Below are positions 1-9,430 of a stretch of DNA of 64,000 bases, piece after piece (within the stretch, counting starts at the first letter, position 1; every line of letters begins with the position of its first letter). The position numbers and the translations under genes were made by a program. The stretch covers positions 1 to 64,000 of the forward strand of contig JADLCX010000042.1 of NCBI GenBank assembly GCA_020846975.1, written 5' to 3'. This DNA is from Phycisphaerales bacterium (lineage in GTDB: Bacteria; Planctomycetota; Phycisphaerae; Phycisphaerales; UBA1924). Under the pieces are notes generated by a model. It ran no database searches. It saw only the letters and a list, made by a program, of their open reading frames with translations, and was not told the DNA's origin.

Positions 1-2137
1 CCAGTTCCTCCAGGTTGATCTTGACAAACAGGTTCGACTGGCCGGAGATGCGTCCTCTCATGCCACCATCTTCGCACGACACGCCCATCCGGTTGCGCCC
101 TCTCGGAGGGTTTTTTTCAACGGCCTGCTACTCCAAGCAGTTACCGCCGTCGGAAACATCGCGGGTGATGTGATCGCCGAAGGGAACAGCATCGCTGAAG
201 TCGCAAGCACGAGCGGGAACATCTCAGGTGCGATTACTGCTACAGCCGGCACTGTTTTGGATGTTTTTGCCTTGAATGGGACCATCTCCGGCGCGATCAG
301 CAGCAACCGCGGCATGATCTCGTCGATCAAAGCCAAAAACATCACGGGCAGCATCACCGCCAACGGCCAGTTCCAACCTTTGACGGAGTTCTTTGCGATC
401 AACACCATCGAAGCGACCGAAGACATCGGCACTTCGTCGCAACCCATCACCATTACGACCGATGCCGGCCCTGTATCGGTCGGTGGCCAGACTGGGTTCA
501 ACAACGGGAGCATCAAGCGGGTCTTTGGCCGCAACATCTTCGCGAACATCACCACGCCGTTCCCCGAAAACGCCCCTGCCGGCCCCTACACAGCCGACAA
601 CAAGCGCGGCAACATCCGGGAGCTCAAGACCACCGGTCTGCTCTCTGCCGGACACGGGAAGTTCGGCGGATCCGTGACCACGTTCACTCTGGGCGACCTT
701 GACACGCCTTTGGTGAACGCGCTGCAACTCACTGGCAACTTGGAAGGCACGATCACCGCCTATGGAACCATCAAGCGTCCCGTGATCATTGGCGGCGACA
801 TCGTCTCCACCGCCACGCTCGAACTGGTCGGCGAAGAGCAGGACCTCTCCGCAACCGGAGACATCACGATCAGCGGCACGCTCGTGGGCGCCGTCTCGGT
901 CGCTGGCGACAAGCTCGGCGACCTCATCATCAACCCGGGGTCAATGACCGGCACCATCAACGTCGGCGGCAACCTGCAGTCCAAACTGTCGATTGGCGGT
1001 ACGGTCACTTCGACGGCGAAAATCATCATCGACCAGAACGTCGAGGCTCGGTATAACAACGCGACCCCGCCGGTCCAGCAAGACACGATCGTGTTCACGG
1101 GCGCTTCTGCGATGGCCGGGCAACTCTGGATCGGTCACAACCTGAGCGGTGTGGTCGTGATGCCGCTCTTTGTGTCAGGAACACAAACTGGAGGTTTGAG
1201 CGGCCAAGTCATCATCAATCGTAACGATGAAGCCGGCGCGTTCGAGACCGCGACGGCTCGTGTCCGCATCGGCCAGACCAACCAGTCCGGCTGGCAGAAC
1301 ATCGCCTCACCCGAGTATCCCCTGTTGTCGTCGCCGATCGGTGGCGGCGCGGTCGGCCTCGCGCCATTCAAGCTCCACAAGCTGGACTGTGTGCCGGTGT
1401 ATGTCGACAATCCCGCCGGCCAACCACCGGTGCTCCTCTCCACTGGCTTCCTGCCCGCCGAGACGCGGCCTCCGAACCTTTCCGAAGCGGTTGTCACCAT
1501 CCAGTCGCGCGGACCGATGAAGATTGACACCGAGAACGGGTACACTGCAACCAACGCAGTGATCATCGAAGTTCAGAACCCGGCTTGTCCGACGCAGTGG
1601 TGGCCGGCAACCGACTTCTTTACGCGCACCTACGCACCGGGCGGCAACGCTCGCGTGCTGCAGCTCACCCGAGTCAGCGGAGGCCCGCCGCGCGAAGGCG
1701 TGTACCGCGTCATTCCCCAGGGCCTGATATGCAAGGACATGGCCGGATCGATCGTGTTGCCGGTGGACTGGCCAATCACCTACGTCGGGGGTTCCGACGA
1801 CGAGTTGCCGGCCTATGTCTTCCGTGTGGGCGCGGATTGCAATGGCAATGGGATCTGGGACGTCACCGACATTGCCGATGGCCTTGCATCAGACCCCCAG
1901 GTGATCTTGGATTCCGACTCCGACGGGATCATCGATGACTGCGAGGAAGAAGAGGAGGTCTGCCGCTGCGACTGGAACGAGTCGGGCGTCGTCAGTGTTC
2001 AGGACATCTTCGACTTTTTGGCCTCGTACTTCGCGGGGAACGGCGACTTCAACCAGAGCGGCGCGTCCAGCGTGCAGGACATCTTCGACTTCCTCGGGTG
2101 TTACTTCGGCTTGCCCGAACCTTGCTGCGGCATCTGA
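1..2137 (+). CDS. GC-type dockerin protein, beta-solenoid-like body (5' partial)
   Basis: The frame is open from the left edge (first full codon at base 2), so the N-terminus and any signal peptide lie outside; about 711 residues are visible. The first two thirds consist of many short glycine-rich turns of the kind G-x-I-x-G (for example NISGAITA, GTISGAIS, GSITANG), which suggests a beta-helix or bactofilin-like solenoid. Near 1840-1955 there are two calcium-loop-like stretches (DCNGNGIWD, DSDSDGIIDD) resembling thrombospondin type-3 repeats. The last 60 residues form a dockerin-like pair with two SVQDIFDFL repeats and end in CCGI, so the cysteines lie just inside the C-terminus. By family knowledge this is a secreted, surface-anchored protein of Phycisphaerae; its ligand is unknown. 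It is separate from the six-gene array downstream and lacks that array's cysteine modules. Confidence 0.8.
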   Translation, partial: QFLQVDLDKQVRLAGDASSHATIFARHAHPVAPSRRVFFNGLLLQAVTAVGNIAGDVIAEGNSIAEVASTSGNISGAITATAGTVLDVFALNGTISGAISSNRGMISSIKAKNITGSITANGQFQPLTEFFAINTIEATEDIGTSSQPITITTDAGPVSVGGQTGFNNGSIKRVFGRNIFANITTPFPENAPAGPYTADNKRGNIRELKTTGLLSAGHGKFGGSVTTFTLGDLDTPLVNALQLTGNLEGTITAYGTIKRPVIIGGDIVSTATLELVGEEQDLSATGDITISGTLVGAVSVAGDKLGDLIINPGSMTGTINVGGNLQSKLSIGGTVTSTAKIIIDQNVEARYNNATPPVQQDTIVFTGASAMAGQLWIGHNLSGVVVMPLFVSGTQTGGLSGQVIINRNDEAGAFETATARVRIGQTNQSGWQNIASPEYPLLSSPIGGGAVGLAPFKLHKLDCVPVYVDNPAGQPPVLLSTGFLPAETRPPNLSEAVVTIQSRGPMKIDTENGYTATNAVIIEVQNPACPTQWWPATDFFTRTYAPGGNARVLQLTRVSGGPPREGVYRVIPQGLICKDMAGSIVLPVDWPITYVGGSDDELPAYVFRVGADCNGNGIWDVTDIADGLASDPQVILDSDSDGIIDDCEEEEEVCRCDWNESGVVSVQDIFDFLASYFAGNGDFNQSGASSVQDIFDFLGCYFGLPEPCCGI

Positions 2138-2309
2138 TGGGAAGTGTCGCGCGTATTGTTTCATGGACGCAAACCTCCGATAACGCGCCTCCCAACCCAC
2201 ACACGCCGCACCCGGCTTGTCATTCCTTCCGATCCGATTGGCCCTTCGCCCGCCACGACGCATGCTGTGGGTGCAGCGATCCACATCCCAAGACCCGAAA
2301 GGCCACGCC

Positions 2310-2837
2310 ATGCCCCGCCGCACGCGCGAGTGTGTTCCCCAGTTCGATGCCCTTGAGCCGCGCGCCCTCTTCGACGCCGCGCATCAGCCCGCGATGCACA
2401 ACCCCGACCTGACCGACGAGCAGGTCGAGGTCTTCATGACCGCCAGCGATGAGGGCGAGCAGCCCGAGTCGTTCGCGGCGAGCGATGCCGACATGTACGC
2501 CGCATTTCTCACCAAGCCCGCGGCCAAGCCCGTGGCCCAATCAACGAAGAAGCCCGCCAGCACGTTCATCAATGATGACGATGCCTGGGGCCGCGACCGC
2601 GCCGACGATCCGACCGCCGCGACCAGCCCCGCCCCCGAAACCGACGACCAGTCGCCCATCATCACCGCCGCGGCACACGGCGACGAGAAGGCCATCGCCA
2701 TCATGCTCACGTGGAACGACTCGGACACGGATGAGGTCTCGGGCGACATCACCAGTTCGACCGCCAAGCCCGAGCGCGATGCGGTCAAGATCCACGCGAA
2801 CTTCGTCGGAGAGTTTCTCAACCGCTCACGGCATTGA
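2310..2837 (+). CDS. Small LEPR-motif protein of unknown function
   Basis: 175 residues. The start chosen is the ATG that opens MPRRTREC, because the motif LEPRALFDAA follows at about residues 15-24. The LEPR motif is common near the N-terminus of planctomycete exported proteins and of DUF4347-type proteins. No signal peptide of the usual kind and no transmembrane segment are visible. The rest is acidic and low in complexity (alanine-, aspartate-, proline-rich, with clusters such as NDDDAWGRD), so much of it may be disordered. It starts 172 bases after the dockerin gene on the same strand, and its last 12 bases overlap the 3' end of the convergent thiE. It may be a remnant of a much larger LEPR protein. 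The function is not recognised. Confidence 0.6.
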   Translation: MPRRTRECVPQFDALEPRALFDAAHQPAMHNPDLTDEQVEVFMTASDEGEQPESFAASDADMYAAFLTKPAAKPVAQSTKKPASTFINDDDAWGRDRADDPTAATSPAPETDDQSPIITAAAHGDEKAIAIMLTWNDSDTDEVSGDITSSTAKPERDAVKIHANFVGEFLNRSRH

Positions 2838-3857
2838 CAATCCCGCGACCAGCGCGCGGCACACCGCCTCGGGATCGGCCGCGCCGCACACCACCGCCGA
2901 GACCGCCACGCCGCGGCAGCCCGACGGCCGCAGGGCGCCGATATTGTCGGGCGTGATACCGCCTATCGCCAGGTGCGGCACCGCGGCCAGCGCGGGGTCG
3001 GCGAGATACTCGCGCAGGTATTCCGGTCCGCTCGTCGGGCGCAGTTTGGTGGTGCTGGCGAACATCGCGCCCACACCGCAGTAGTCCGCGCCGGCCTCGA
3101 CCGCGCGATGCGCCTCGGTGAGGTCGTGCGTCGATGCGCCGATCAGCAGCCGATCGCCGCACAGCCTGCGGGCCTCGCCGACCGGCAGGTCGCCCGTGCC
3201 CAGGTGCACACCGTCGGCTCCCGCGCCCAGCGCGATGTCCACGCGGTTGTTGACGACCAGCGACACCCCGCGCGGCGTCATGCCCCGGACCGCCTTCGTG
3301 CGTTCCAGCAGCGCACCATCCGCCAACTCGGGTTCTCGAACTTGCAAGCAGTCCGCGCCGCCGGCGATCGCCGCGGCCACAACATCCCGCCACGGCTTGC
3401 GACAGAGAGCCTCCGTCACGAGCACGCACAGCCTCCATTGCGCGGCGCGGCCCGTGCCCAAGGCCATCACCAGCCTCTTCTCGGCGTGGTACAAGCCATA
3501 CCGCAACCGCTCGAGTGCCGCCCAGTCTCCATCCGACGACTTCGCGCACTCCTCCAGCACGCGGATCGCCTCGCCCGCGCGCTTGCCCGCGGCCATCGCG
3601 ACGCCGCGAAGCCCGCCGCGGACACCCTCCGCCGCCGCCTTGACGCCCGTGCCCACATCGCCGGGCGTGTCGCGGTGCGCCATGCGCCCGGCCTCGTCCG
3701 CGCCGAGCACATCCCGCAGCCCGTGTCGGAGCGACTTGATCTCCCCGCACAGGCCGCCATCACCCAGGTGAAAGCGAGCCACATCCTCCATCGTCCGCAG
3801 GGCCTCGCGGGCCCGGTTGGCGTTGGCATCGATGATCCGGCTGAACTCACCGTGCAT
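2826..3857 (-). CDS. thiE: Thiamine-phosphate synthase with N-terminal ThiD2 domain
   Basis: 343 residues. The N-terminal ~130 residues (IIDANANRAREALRTMEDV and following) match the ThiD2 helical domain found fused to ThiE in cyanobacteria and planctomycetes. The C-terminal ~205 residues are a TIM-barrel ThiE, which joins HMP pyrophosphate and thiazole phosphate to give thiamin phosphate in the cytoplasm. Visible ThiE landmarks are ADCLQVRE (substrate phosphate region), GADGVHLGTGD, GASTHDLTEA, DYCGVGAMFASTTK and AIGGITPDN. The frame continues far upstream, but the ATG at MHGEFSRII lies directly before the ThiD2 start and is preferred; a further ATG ten codons upstream is possible. The gene is divergent from zwf (36-base gap) and convergent with the LEPR gene. 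No TPP riboswitch was seen in the short upstream gap. Confidence 0.9.
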   Translation of the reverse strand: MHGEFSRIIDANANRAREALRTMEDVARFHLGDGGLCGEIKSLRHGLRDVLGADEAGRMAHRDTPGDVGTGVKAAAEGVRGGLRGVAMAAGKRAGEAIRVLEECAKSSDGDWAALERLRYGLYHAEKRLVMALGTGRAAQWRLCVLVTEALCRKPWRDVVAAAIAGGADCLQVREPELADGALLERTKAVRGMTPRGVSLVVNNRVDIALGAGADGVHLGTGDLPVGEARRLCGDRLLIGASTHDLTEAHRAVEAGADYCGVGAMFASTTKLRPTSGPEYLREYLADPALAAVPHLAIGGITPDNIGALRPSGCRGVAVSAVVCGAADPEAVCRALVAGLSMP

Positions 3858-3893
3858 CACGCCCGATCCTACGCGCCGCGTTACCATGCCCTC

Positions 3894-5453
3894 ATGGCCA
3901 CCCCTCCCGTCCCCGCCGAACCCTGCATCGTCGTGATCTTCGGCGCCTCCGGCGACCTCACCCACCGCAAACTGATCCCGTCCCTCTACGACCTCTTCCG
4001 CCAGGGCGTGCTTCCCCGCGGCACGCAGGTCGTGGGCGTCTCCCGCACCGAGATGTCCGATGCCGCCTTCCGCGACAAGCTCGCCCCGAGCGTCAAGCAG
4101 TTCGGCTCGCACTTCGAGCCCCAGACCTGGGCCGACTTCTCCCGCGGCGTGTTCTACCACGCCGCGGACGCATCGAGCCCGGAGGCCATGGCCGCGCTCG
4201 GCCAACGGATCAACGAACTCGCCCGCAACGCCGGCATCCTCAAGGGCGGCTCGCCGAACATCCTGTTCTACCTCAGCGTCTCGCCCAACCTCTACGAGCC
4301 GATCATCGCCGCCATCGGCGAGGCCGAACTGGTCGTCGAGGGCAAGCGCTGGTGCTCGATCAACCCCGCCGCGTCGAGCTGGCAGCGGGTCATCGTCGAA
4401 AAACCCTTCGGCACCGACGTCGCCTCCGCCGTCTCGCTCAACAAGGCCCTCGGGCGCGTCTTCGAGGAAGAGGCGATCTTCCGCATCGACCACTACCTCG
4501 GCAAGGAACTCGTCCAGAACATCATGGTCATGCGGTTCGCCAACGCGATCTTCGAGCCGCTCTGGAACCGCGCCCACGTCGATCACGTGCAGGTGACCGC
4601 CGCCGAAACCGTCGGGGTTGGCAGCCGCGCCGCCAACTACTACGACTCCGGCGCCGGCGGCGCGCTCCGCGACATGGTCACCAGCCACCTGCTCCAGATC
4701 CTCGCGATGGTGGCCATCGAGCCGCCCTCCGCGTTCGACGCCGCCGCGATCATGCGCGAGAAGATCAAGCTCTTCGGCAGCGCGGTCCCCATCGATCAGC
4801 ACGATGCCGCCAGGCACGCGGTCTTCGGCCGCTACGGCCCCGATGCGGCCGCGAAGCAGCCCGCCTATGTCGAGGAGCAGGGCGTCGATCCATCCCGCAA
4901 CACCGAGACCTACGCGGCCATCCGCCTTGAGTTCGACAACTGGCGATGGGCCGGCGTCCCGTTCTTCCTGCGCTCCGGCAAGAAGATGGCGAGCAAACTG
5001 ACCGAGGTGGTCATCACCTTCAAGCGACCGCCGACCAACCTCTTCCGCACCTTCGATGCCGACGCACCGGCCCGCCCGAACAACCGGCTGGTCATCAACA
5101 TCGCCCCGAGCGAGGGCATCTCGCTGCGCATCGACGGCAAGGTTCCGGGCGCGGGCCTGAAGATCGAATCCGCGAAACTCGACCTCGATTACCTCAAGGC
5201 GTTCGGCGGCGAACAGATCGAGGCCTACGCGCCGCTGATCCTCGACGCGATCAAGGGCGACCGCACGCTCTACAAGCACCGCGATGAGGTCGAGACCTCG
5301 TGGCGAATCAGCCAGCCGTTCCTCGAGAGTCAGGAACTCCGACGCGCGATCGCGAACTACCCCCCCGGTTCATGGGGTCCTGCGCAGGCCGACGCCCTCA
5401 TGGCTTGCGGTCATCGCCAGTGGCACAACCCCAAGCCGCACGAGGTGCGCTGA
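3894..5453 (+). CDS. zwf: Glucose-6-phosphate 1-dehydrogenase
   Basis: 519 residues, normal for the family. It oxidises glucose 6-phosphate to 6-phosphogluconolactone with reduction of NAD(P)+, the entry step of the oxidative pentose phosphate pathway. The nucleotide-binding turn GASGDLT is at residues 17-23, the substrate-binding signature RIDHYLGK at 197-204, and the catalytic Asp-His relay in DMVTSH, with the base His at about 265. FLRSGKKM and a complete C-terminal beta+alpha domain are present. The ATG start leaves only 16 residues before the Rossmann turn. Its usual partner pgl is not next to it but 16.6 kb downstream, beyond the dockerin array. No clear terminator follows. Confidence 0.97.
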   Translation: MATPPVPAEPCIVVIFGASGDLTHRKLIPSLYDLFRQGVLPRGTQVVGVSRTEMSDAAFRDKLAPSVKQFGSHFEPQTWADFSRGVFYHAADASSPEAMAALGQRINELARNAGILKGGSPNILFYLSVSPNLYEPIIAAIGEAELVVEGKRWCSINPAASSWQRVIVEKPFGTDVASAVSLNKALGRVFEEEAIFRIDHYLGKELVQNIMVMRFANAIFEPLWNRAHVDHVQVTAAETVGVGSRAANYYDSGAGGALRDMVTSHLLQILAMVAIEPPSAFDAAAIMREKIKLFGSAVPIDQHDAARHAVFGRYGPDAAAKQPAYVEEQGVDPSRNTETYAAIRLEFDNWRWAGVPFFLRSGKKMASKLTEVVITFKRPPTNLFRTFDADAPARPNNRLVINIAPSEGISLRIDGKVPGAGLKIESAKLDLDYLKAFGGEQIEAYAPLILDAIKGDRTLYKHRDEVETSWRISQPFLESQELRRAIANYPPGSWGPAQADALMACGHRQWHNPKPHEVR

Positions 5454-5567
5454 ACTGCGCACGCTTACATCTTGCCCAACTTGACCGGGAGATTCCCCTG
5501 AGTCGGGTGAATCTGGGGAACGTTGTCGGAATTAGGACAGACCGAAGCGTAATGCGCCGATTTTTCC

Positions 5568-5596
5568 TTGCGGATTTGTTGGTTTGGGTAGAGAAT
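5568..5596 (+). promoter_or_regulatory. Putative sigma-70 promoter of array gene 1
   Basis: -35 TTGCGG and -10 GAGAAT are separated by exactly 17 bases. The block from the -35 to about 5616 aligns with the region 18494-18541 upstream of array gene 6, including the shared AGTGCGCGA just after the -10. A bulged hairpin (GGCGG at 5613, CCGCC at 5637) followed by a short T run lies in the leader. Confidence 0.5.
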
Positions 5597-5694
5597 ACGG
5601 ACAGTGCGCGAAGGCGGTTGCGGGTGTGTCTGCCCACCGCCCGATTTTGTACCGGTGTTCGGTTTGTTGAACTTTTTCAGAAGGATGAGGACGC

Positions 5695-8600
5695 ATGAAA
5701 ACCAGAAATGTGATGGGAGTGGCCGCTGCGCTGTGTACCGCTGCCGGTGCACTCGCCCAGCCGGCTAATGACACGTGCGGGAGCGCGATCGCGCTGACAC
5801 TCGGCACTCCGGTGACCGAGAACAACGCCACGGCGACGAGCACCGGCGACGGCCCCGCGGCCACATGCCAGGCATCGAGCAACAAGGGCATCTGGTATAC
5901 GTTCACGCCCGCTGCCAGCGGCAACTTCACGATTTCCGCGTGCGGTTCGACCCAGGACACCGTGCTCCAGGTGTTCACGACCGACTGCACCACATTCACG
6001 GCCGTCGCGTGCGACGATGACAGCTGCGCGGGCGCCGAGACCGGCCTGTGCAGCGGGTCGGGCAACGGCCTTGCGTCGGTCATCAACTCGGTCGCTCTCA
6101 CCGGCGGCGTGACGTACCACATCCGCGTGTCCAGTTACGGCAGTGCTCCGGCCGGCGGCTGCGTCACGCTCGGCGTTTCGGCGTTCGTTGGCGGCGCTTG
6201 CTGCTCCAGCAGCGGCTCATGCTCTGTGACCTCAGCGGGGTCTTGCTCCGGAACCAGCTCGTTCCAGGGCCCCGACACCACTTGCACCCCGAACCCCTGC
6301 ACCGCGCAGCTGCGTGTGTGCTGCTCCAGCTCGGGCACCTGCTCACTGACCATGCCCGCCGGGTGCGCCGGCGCGACGCAGACGTTCCTGAGCGGCTCGA
6401 CGGCGTGCACGCCGACCAACCCATGCACGGCTCTGCTCGGCTCGTGCTGCAACAACACGTCCCAGGCGTGCAGCAACACGACCTCGAACGGATGCTCGAG
6501 CGGTACGAGCACGTTCAACGGGGCCGGCACGGCCTGCGGCGCGACCCCGCTCTGCCCCGGCACGGGCGCCTGCTGCTCCGGCACGGGCGTTTGCACCGTG
6601 GTTCTGCCCGCCAGCTGCGCTGCGACCAGCGCGTTCCAGGGCGCGGGCTCGACCTGCCTTCCCTCGAACCCCTGCCCCGCCCTCGTCGGCGCTTGCTGCT
6701 CGGCGTCCCTTACCTGCACGGTGACTTTCTCCCCGATGGGAGCGCCCGCCGGCTGCACCGCGGCCGGAAGCACGTTCCAGGGTTTGGGCACCACGTGCAG
6801 CGCCAATCCCTGCGGTGGCGCGTGCTGCACCACGGGTGCGAGCCCGACGTGCACGCTGACGACCGTGGCGGGTTGCCTCAACGTCTTCAAGGGCCTCGGC
6901 TCCTCCTGCTCGCCGCTGCCCTGCCCGAGCACGTCGTCGCCCGCCAACGACGAGTGCCCCAACGCGATCGCGATCTCCAACGCTTCGCTCCCCGCGACCG
7001 CGGATGGGAACAACGCCGCGGCCTCGACGGATCCTTCTCCGGCGGTCTGCGTGTCGTCCTACCGCGATCTGTGGTACACCTTCATGCCCACGATCTCGCA
7101 GAACTACTCCGTCCGCACCTGCGGCGGCACGACCGGCACGCTCGACACCGTTCTGTCGGTGCACTCGGCCTGCCCGACGTTCGCCGCGAACAACCTTCTC
7201 CTGCCGGCTCCGAACTGCAACGACGACGGCTGCTCCGGCGTCGGACCTTCTCAGATCCCGAGCATCGCGCTGACGGCCGGAGTCAACTACTGGATCCGTG
7301 CGGCTCGCTACGGCACGGGGAGCGCCGGCGGGCCCATTACGGTGACGATCGACGAGATCACCGGTACGTGCTGTAACGCGACGACGGGCGCGTGCACCAT
7401 CACGTCGCAGGTTGGCTGCGGCACCGGCACGTGGACCGTGGGCGGTACCTGCACGGCCACGACCTGCCCCGGCGCGTGCTGCAACACCGACGGATCGTGC
7501 GTCGCCAACGCGGCAACCACCGGTTGCGCCAACAGCGGCGTCTTCCAGGGCACCGGAACGGTCTGCGGCAGCGTGAGCTGCCCCATCCCGAACGGCGCAT
7601 GCTGCGATGCGAGCGGTGTTTGCTCCATCCAGGACGGTCCGAACTGCCCTGCGCCCAACACCTTCGTCGGCAACGCCACGACCTGCTCGCCCGATCCGTG
7701 CGCGGCCCTTATCGGCGCGTGCTGCGCTTCCGTGGGCACCTGCTCCTCTTCCATCGCTTCCGGCTGCTCCGGCGGCTCGACCTTCCAGGGCGCCGGCACG
7801 TCGTGCTCCCCGAACCCCTGCCCGCAGCCCCCGAGCAACGATCTGTGCGACAGCGCCCAGTCCGCTTCGCTCGGTGACAACCCCGGCACGTGCGTCGCCG
7901 CCAACGGCGACGGCGCGGCCAACTGCGGCAGCACGGGCGGCCGCGACGTCTTCTTCAAGTTCACACCCGCTGCCACGGGCAACTACCGCGTCAAGACCTG
8001 CAACTCGGCCACGGCATGGGACACGGTCGTCTCGGTCCACTCCGCGTGCCCGGCGACCTCGGCCAATACGGTGGCCTGCGACGACGATGGCGACGTGGAT
8101 AACAACTGCACCGGCGGCGTCGGTCTGTCTCGCATCAACACCGTCGCACTGACCGGCGGCACTCAGTACGTCATCCGCGTGGCTGGCTACTCCTCCGCTA
8201 CGACCCCGGACGCTTTCGTGATGACGATCGAACTGCTGAACCCGACGGGTGCCTGCTGCGTCGCCGAGTGCTGCTCGGTGACTGAACAGGCCGCGTGCAC
8301 CGGCACGTGGGGCCCGGCGAACTCGACTTGCTCGCCCAACCCCTGCCCGGCGAACGCCAACGACAACTGCGCCAACGCGATCGCCATTTCCAACGCATCT
8401 CTGCCTGTGACCGTTCTGGGCAACAACTGCAACGCGACGGACGACGGCCCCGCCGCCATCTGCGGTTCCGGCGGCACCGCCAGCAGCGTCTGGTGGTCCT
8501 TCAGCCCGACGCACACCGCCGCCTACACCATCAACAACTGCGGCAGCGCGTTCGACTCGATCCTGACGGTCTTCTCCGGTGACTGCGTCACACCCGTCGA

Positions 8601-9180
8601 GATCGGCTGCAACGACGATTTCTGCGGTCTCCAGTCCCAGGTCTCCGGCCTCGTGTTGACCGCCGGTCAAACCTACCTGATCCGTGTCGGCTCGTACGGC
8701 ATCGGAGGCGGCGCCATCAGCGTGACCGTGAGCGCTGACGGCACGCTCGGCAGCTGCTGCGCCACCGACGGCTCGTGCAGCCTGACCGACACCGCCAACT
8801 GCACCGGCGCCTTCACCGCCGGAGGTTCCTGCACGCCCAACATCTGCCCGCAGCCCACCGGCGCGTGCTGCTGCGGCGCGGCCTGCATCATCACCCTCCC
8901 GGCTGCCTGCACCGGCGCCAACCAGGTCTTCTCTGGTTCCGGCACCTCCTGCACGCCCTACAGCGCGACCGTGCCCTGCTGCCGCGGCAACTACAACAAG
9001 TCGGCGCCCGGCCCCGGAGCTCCGGGCGGTGTCTCGGTCCAGGACATCTTCGACTTCCTGGCCGCCTACTTCACCAACGACCCGTGCGCCAACGCCAACG
9101 ACAGCGTCGGGCCGAACAACGGCGTCTCCGTCCAGGACATCTTCGACTTCCTGGCGGCCTACTTCGGCGGCTGTCCGTAA
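5695..9180 (+). CDS. Array gene 1: large cysteine-rich GC-dockerin surface protein
   Basis: 1161 residues with a classical signal peptide (cleavage after GALAQ, about residue 22). By eye the mature protein holds four pre-peptidase-C-like beta-sandwich domains, each starting near ND-x-C and containing W-Y-x-F-x-P, a T-C-G-S turn, C-N/D-DD and a G-x-x-Y-x-I-R strand. Between them are about 13 copies of a six-cysteine module (G-A-C-C, C, C, then G-T-x-C and N-P-C-P). The protein ends in a dockerin-like pair with two SVQDIFDFL repeats and the terminus FGGCP. The Shine-Dalgarno AAGGATGAGG lies just upstream of the ATG. The likely role is an extracellular, disulfide-rich, surface-anchored adhesin or structural protein; this is inference from architecture. 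It is the first of six tandem homologues and is followed by a strong terminator. Confidence 0.9.
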   Translation: MKTRNVMGVAAALCTAAGALAQPANDTCGSAIALTLGTPVTENNATATSTGDGPAATCQASSNKGIWYTFTPAASGNFTISACGSTQDTVLQVFTTDCTTFTAVACDDDSCAGAETGLCSGSGNGLASVINSVALTGGVTYHIRVSSYGSAPAGGCVTLGVSAFVGGACCSSSGSCSVTSAGSCSGTSSFQGPDTTCTPNPCTAQLRVCCSSSGTCSLTMPAGCAGATQTFLSGSTACTPTNPCTALLGSCCNNTSQACSNTTSNGCSSGTSTFNGAGTACGATPLCPGTGACCSGTGVCTVVLPASCAATSAFQGAGSTCLPSNPCPALVGACCSASLTCTVTFSPMGAPAGCTAAGSTFQGLGTTCSANPCGGACCTTGASPTCTLTTVAGCLNVFKGLGSSCSPLPCPSTSSPANDECPNAIAISNASLPATADGNNAAASTDPSPAVCVSSYRDLWYTFMPTISQNYSVRTCGGTTGTLDTVLSVHSACPTFAANNLLLPAPNCNDDGCSGVGPSQIPSIALTAGVNYWIRAARYGTGSAGGPITVTIDEITGTCCNATTGACTITSQVGCGTGTWTVGGTCTATTCPGACCNTDGSCVANAATTGCANSGVFQGTGTVCGSVSCPIPNGACCDASGVCSIQDGPNCPAPNTFVGNATTCSPDPCAALIGACCASVGTCSSSIASGCSGGSTFQGAGTSCSPNPCPQPPSNDLCDSAQSASLGDNPGTCVAANGDGAANCGSTGGRDVFFKFTPAATGNYRVKTCNSATAWDTVVSVHSACPATSANTVACDDDGDVDNNCTGGVGLSRINTVALTGGTQYVIRVAGYSSATTPDAFVMTIELLNPTGACCVAECCSVTEQAACTGTWGPANSTCSPNPCPANANDNCANAIAISNASLPVTVLGNNCNATDDGPAAICGSGGTASSVWWSFSPTHTAAYTINNCGSAFDSILTVFSGDCVTPVEIGCNDDFCGLQSQVSGLVLTAGQTYLIRVGSYGIGGGAISVTVSADGTLGSCCATDGSCSLTDTANCTGAFTAGGSCTPNICPQPTGACCCGAACIITLPAACTGANQVFSGSGTSCTPYSATVPCCRGNYNKSAPGPGAPGGVSVQDIFDFLAAYFTNDPCANANDSVGPNNGVSVQDIFDFLAAYFGGCP

Positions 9181-9244
9181 GCCGGTCCGAGTCGGTTCAA
9201 GCAACCCGCGCGTGAGCACGGGGGCTTGAAACTCAGTCCCTCGC

Positions 9245-9277
9245 AGCCCGCCCCACCCACGGGGCGGGCTGTCTTTT
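9245..9277 (+). terminator. Rho-independent terminator after array gene 1
   Basis: A perfect 10-bp stem (AGCCCGCCCC / GGGGCGGGCT) with a 6-base loop is followed by GTCTTTT, 65 bases after the stop codon. This indicates that array gene 1 is transcribed separately from gene 2. Confidence 0.85.
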
Positions 9278-9325
9278 CCGGCTCGGGTTCTCGTGCTCCG
9301 GCTCAGGCAGACGCGGGTGTGCGAC

Positions 9326-9354
9326 TCGCGGTTTTTCCGGTTCTGGTGTAGACT
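9326..9354 (+). promoter_or_regulatory. Putative sigma-70 promoter of array gene 2
   Basis: -35 TCGCGG and -10 TAGACT are spaced by 17 bases, directly downstream of the terminator of gene 1. The spacing and sequence follow the TTGCGN-17-TA pattern seen before the other array genes. Confidence 0.45.
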
Positions 9355-9430
9355 TGTTTCGTGCGCGGCCGCGGGCGAGCCGCGCGGCCCTGTTGCCGCC
9401 CCTGCCCGTGCCGGAGGAAGAGGATCGACC

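Noticed and set aside
3858..5279. Upstream extension of the thiE frame across zwf
   Set aside because: It lies antisense to zwf and has no domain; the ThiD2 domain begins at 3857.
9293..9430. N-terminal extension of array gene 2
   Set aside because: It contains the promoter and ribosome binding site and is arginine-rich; the signal peptide begins at the GTG at 9431.
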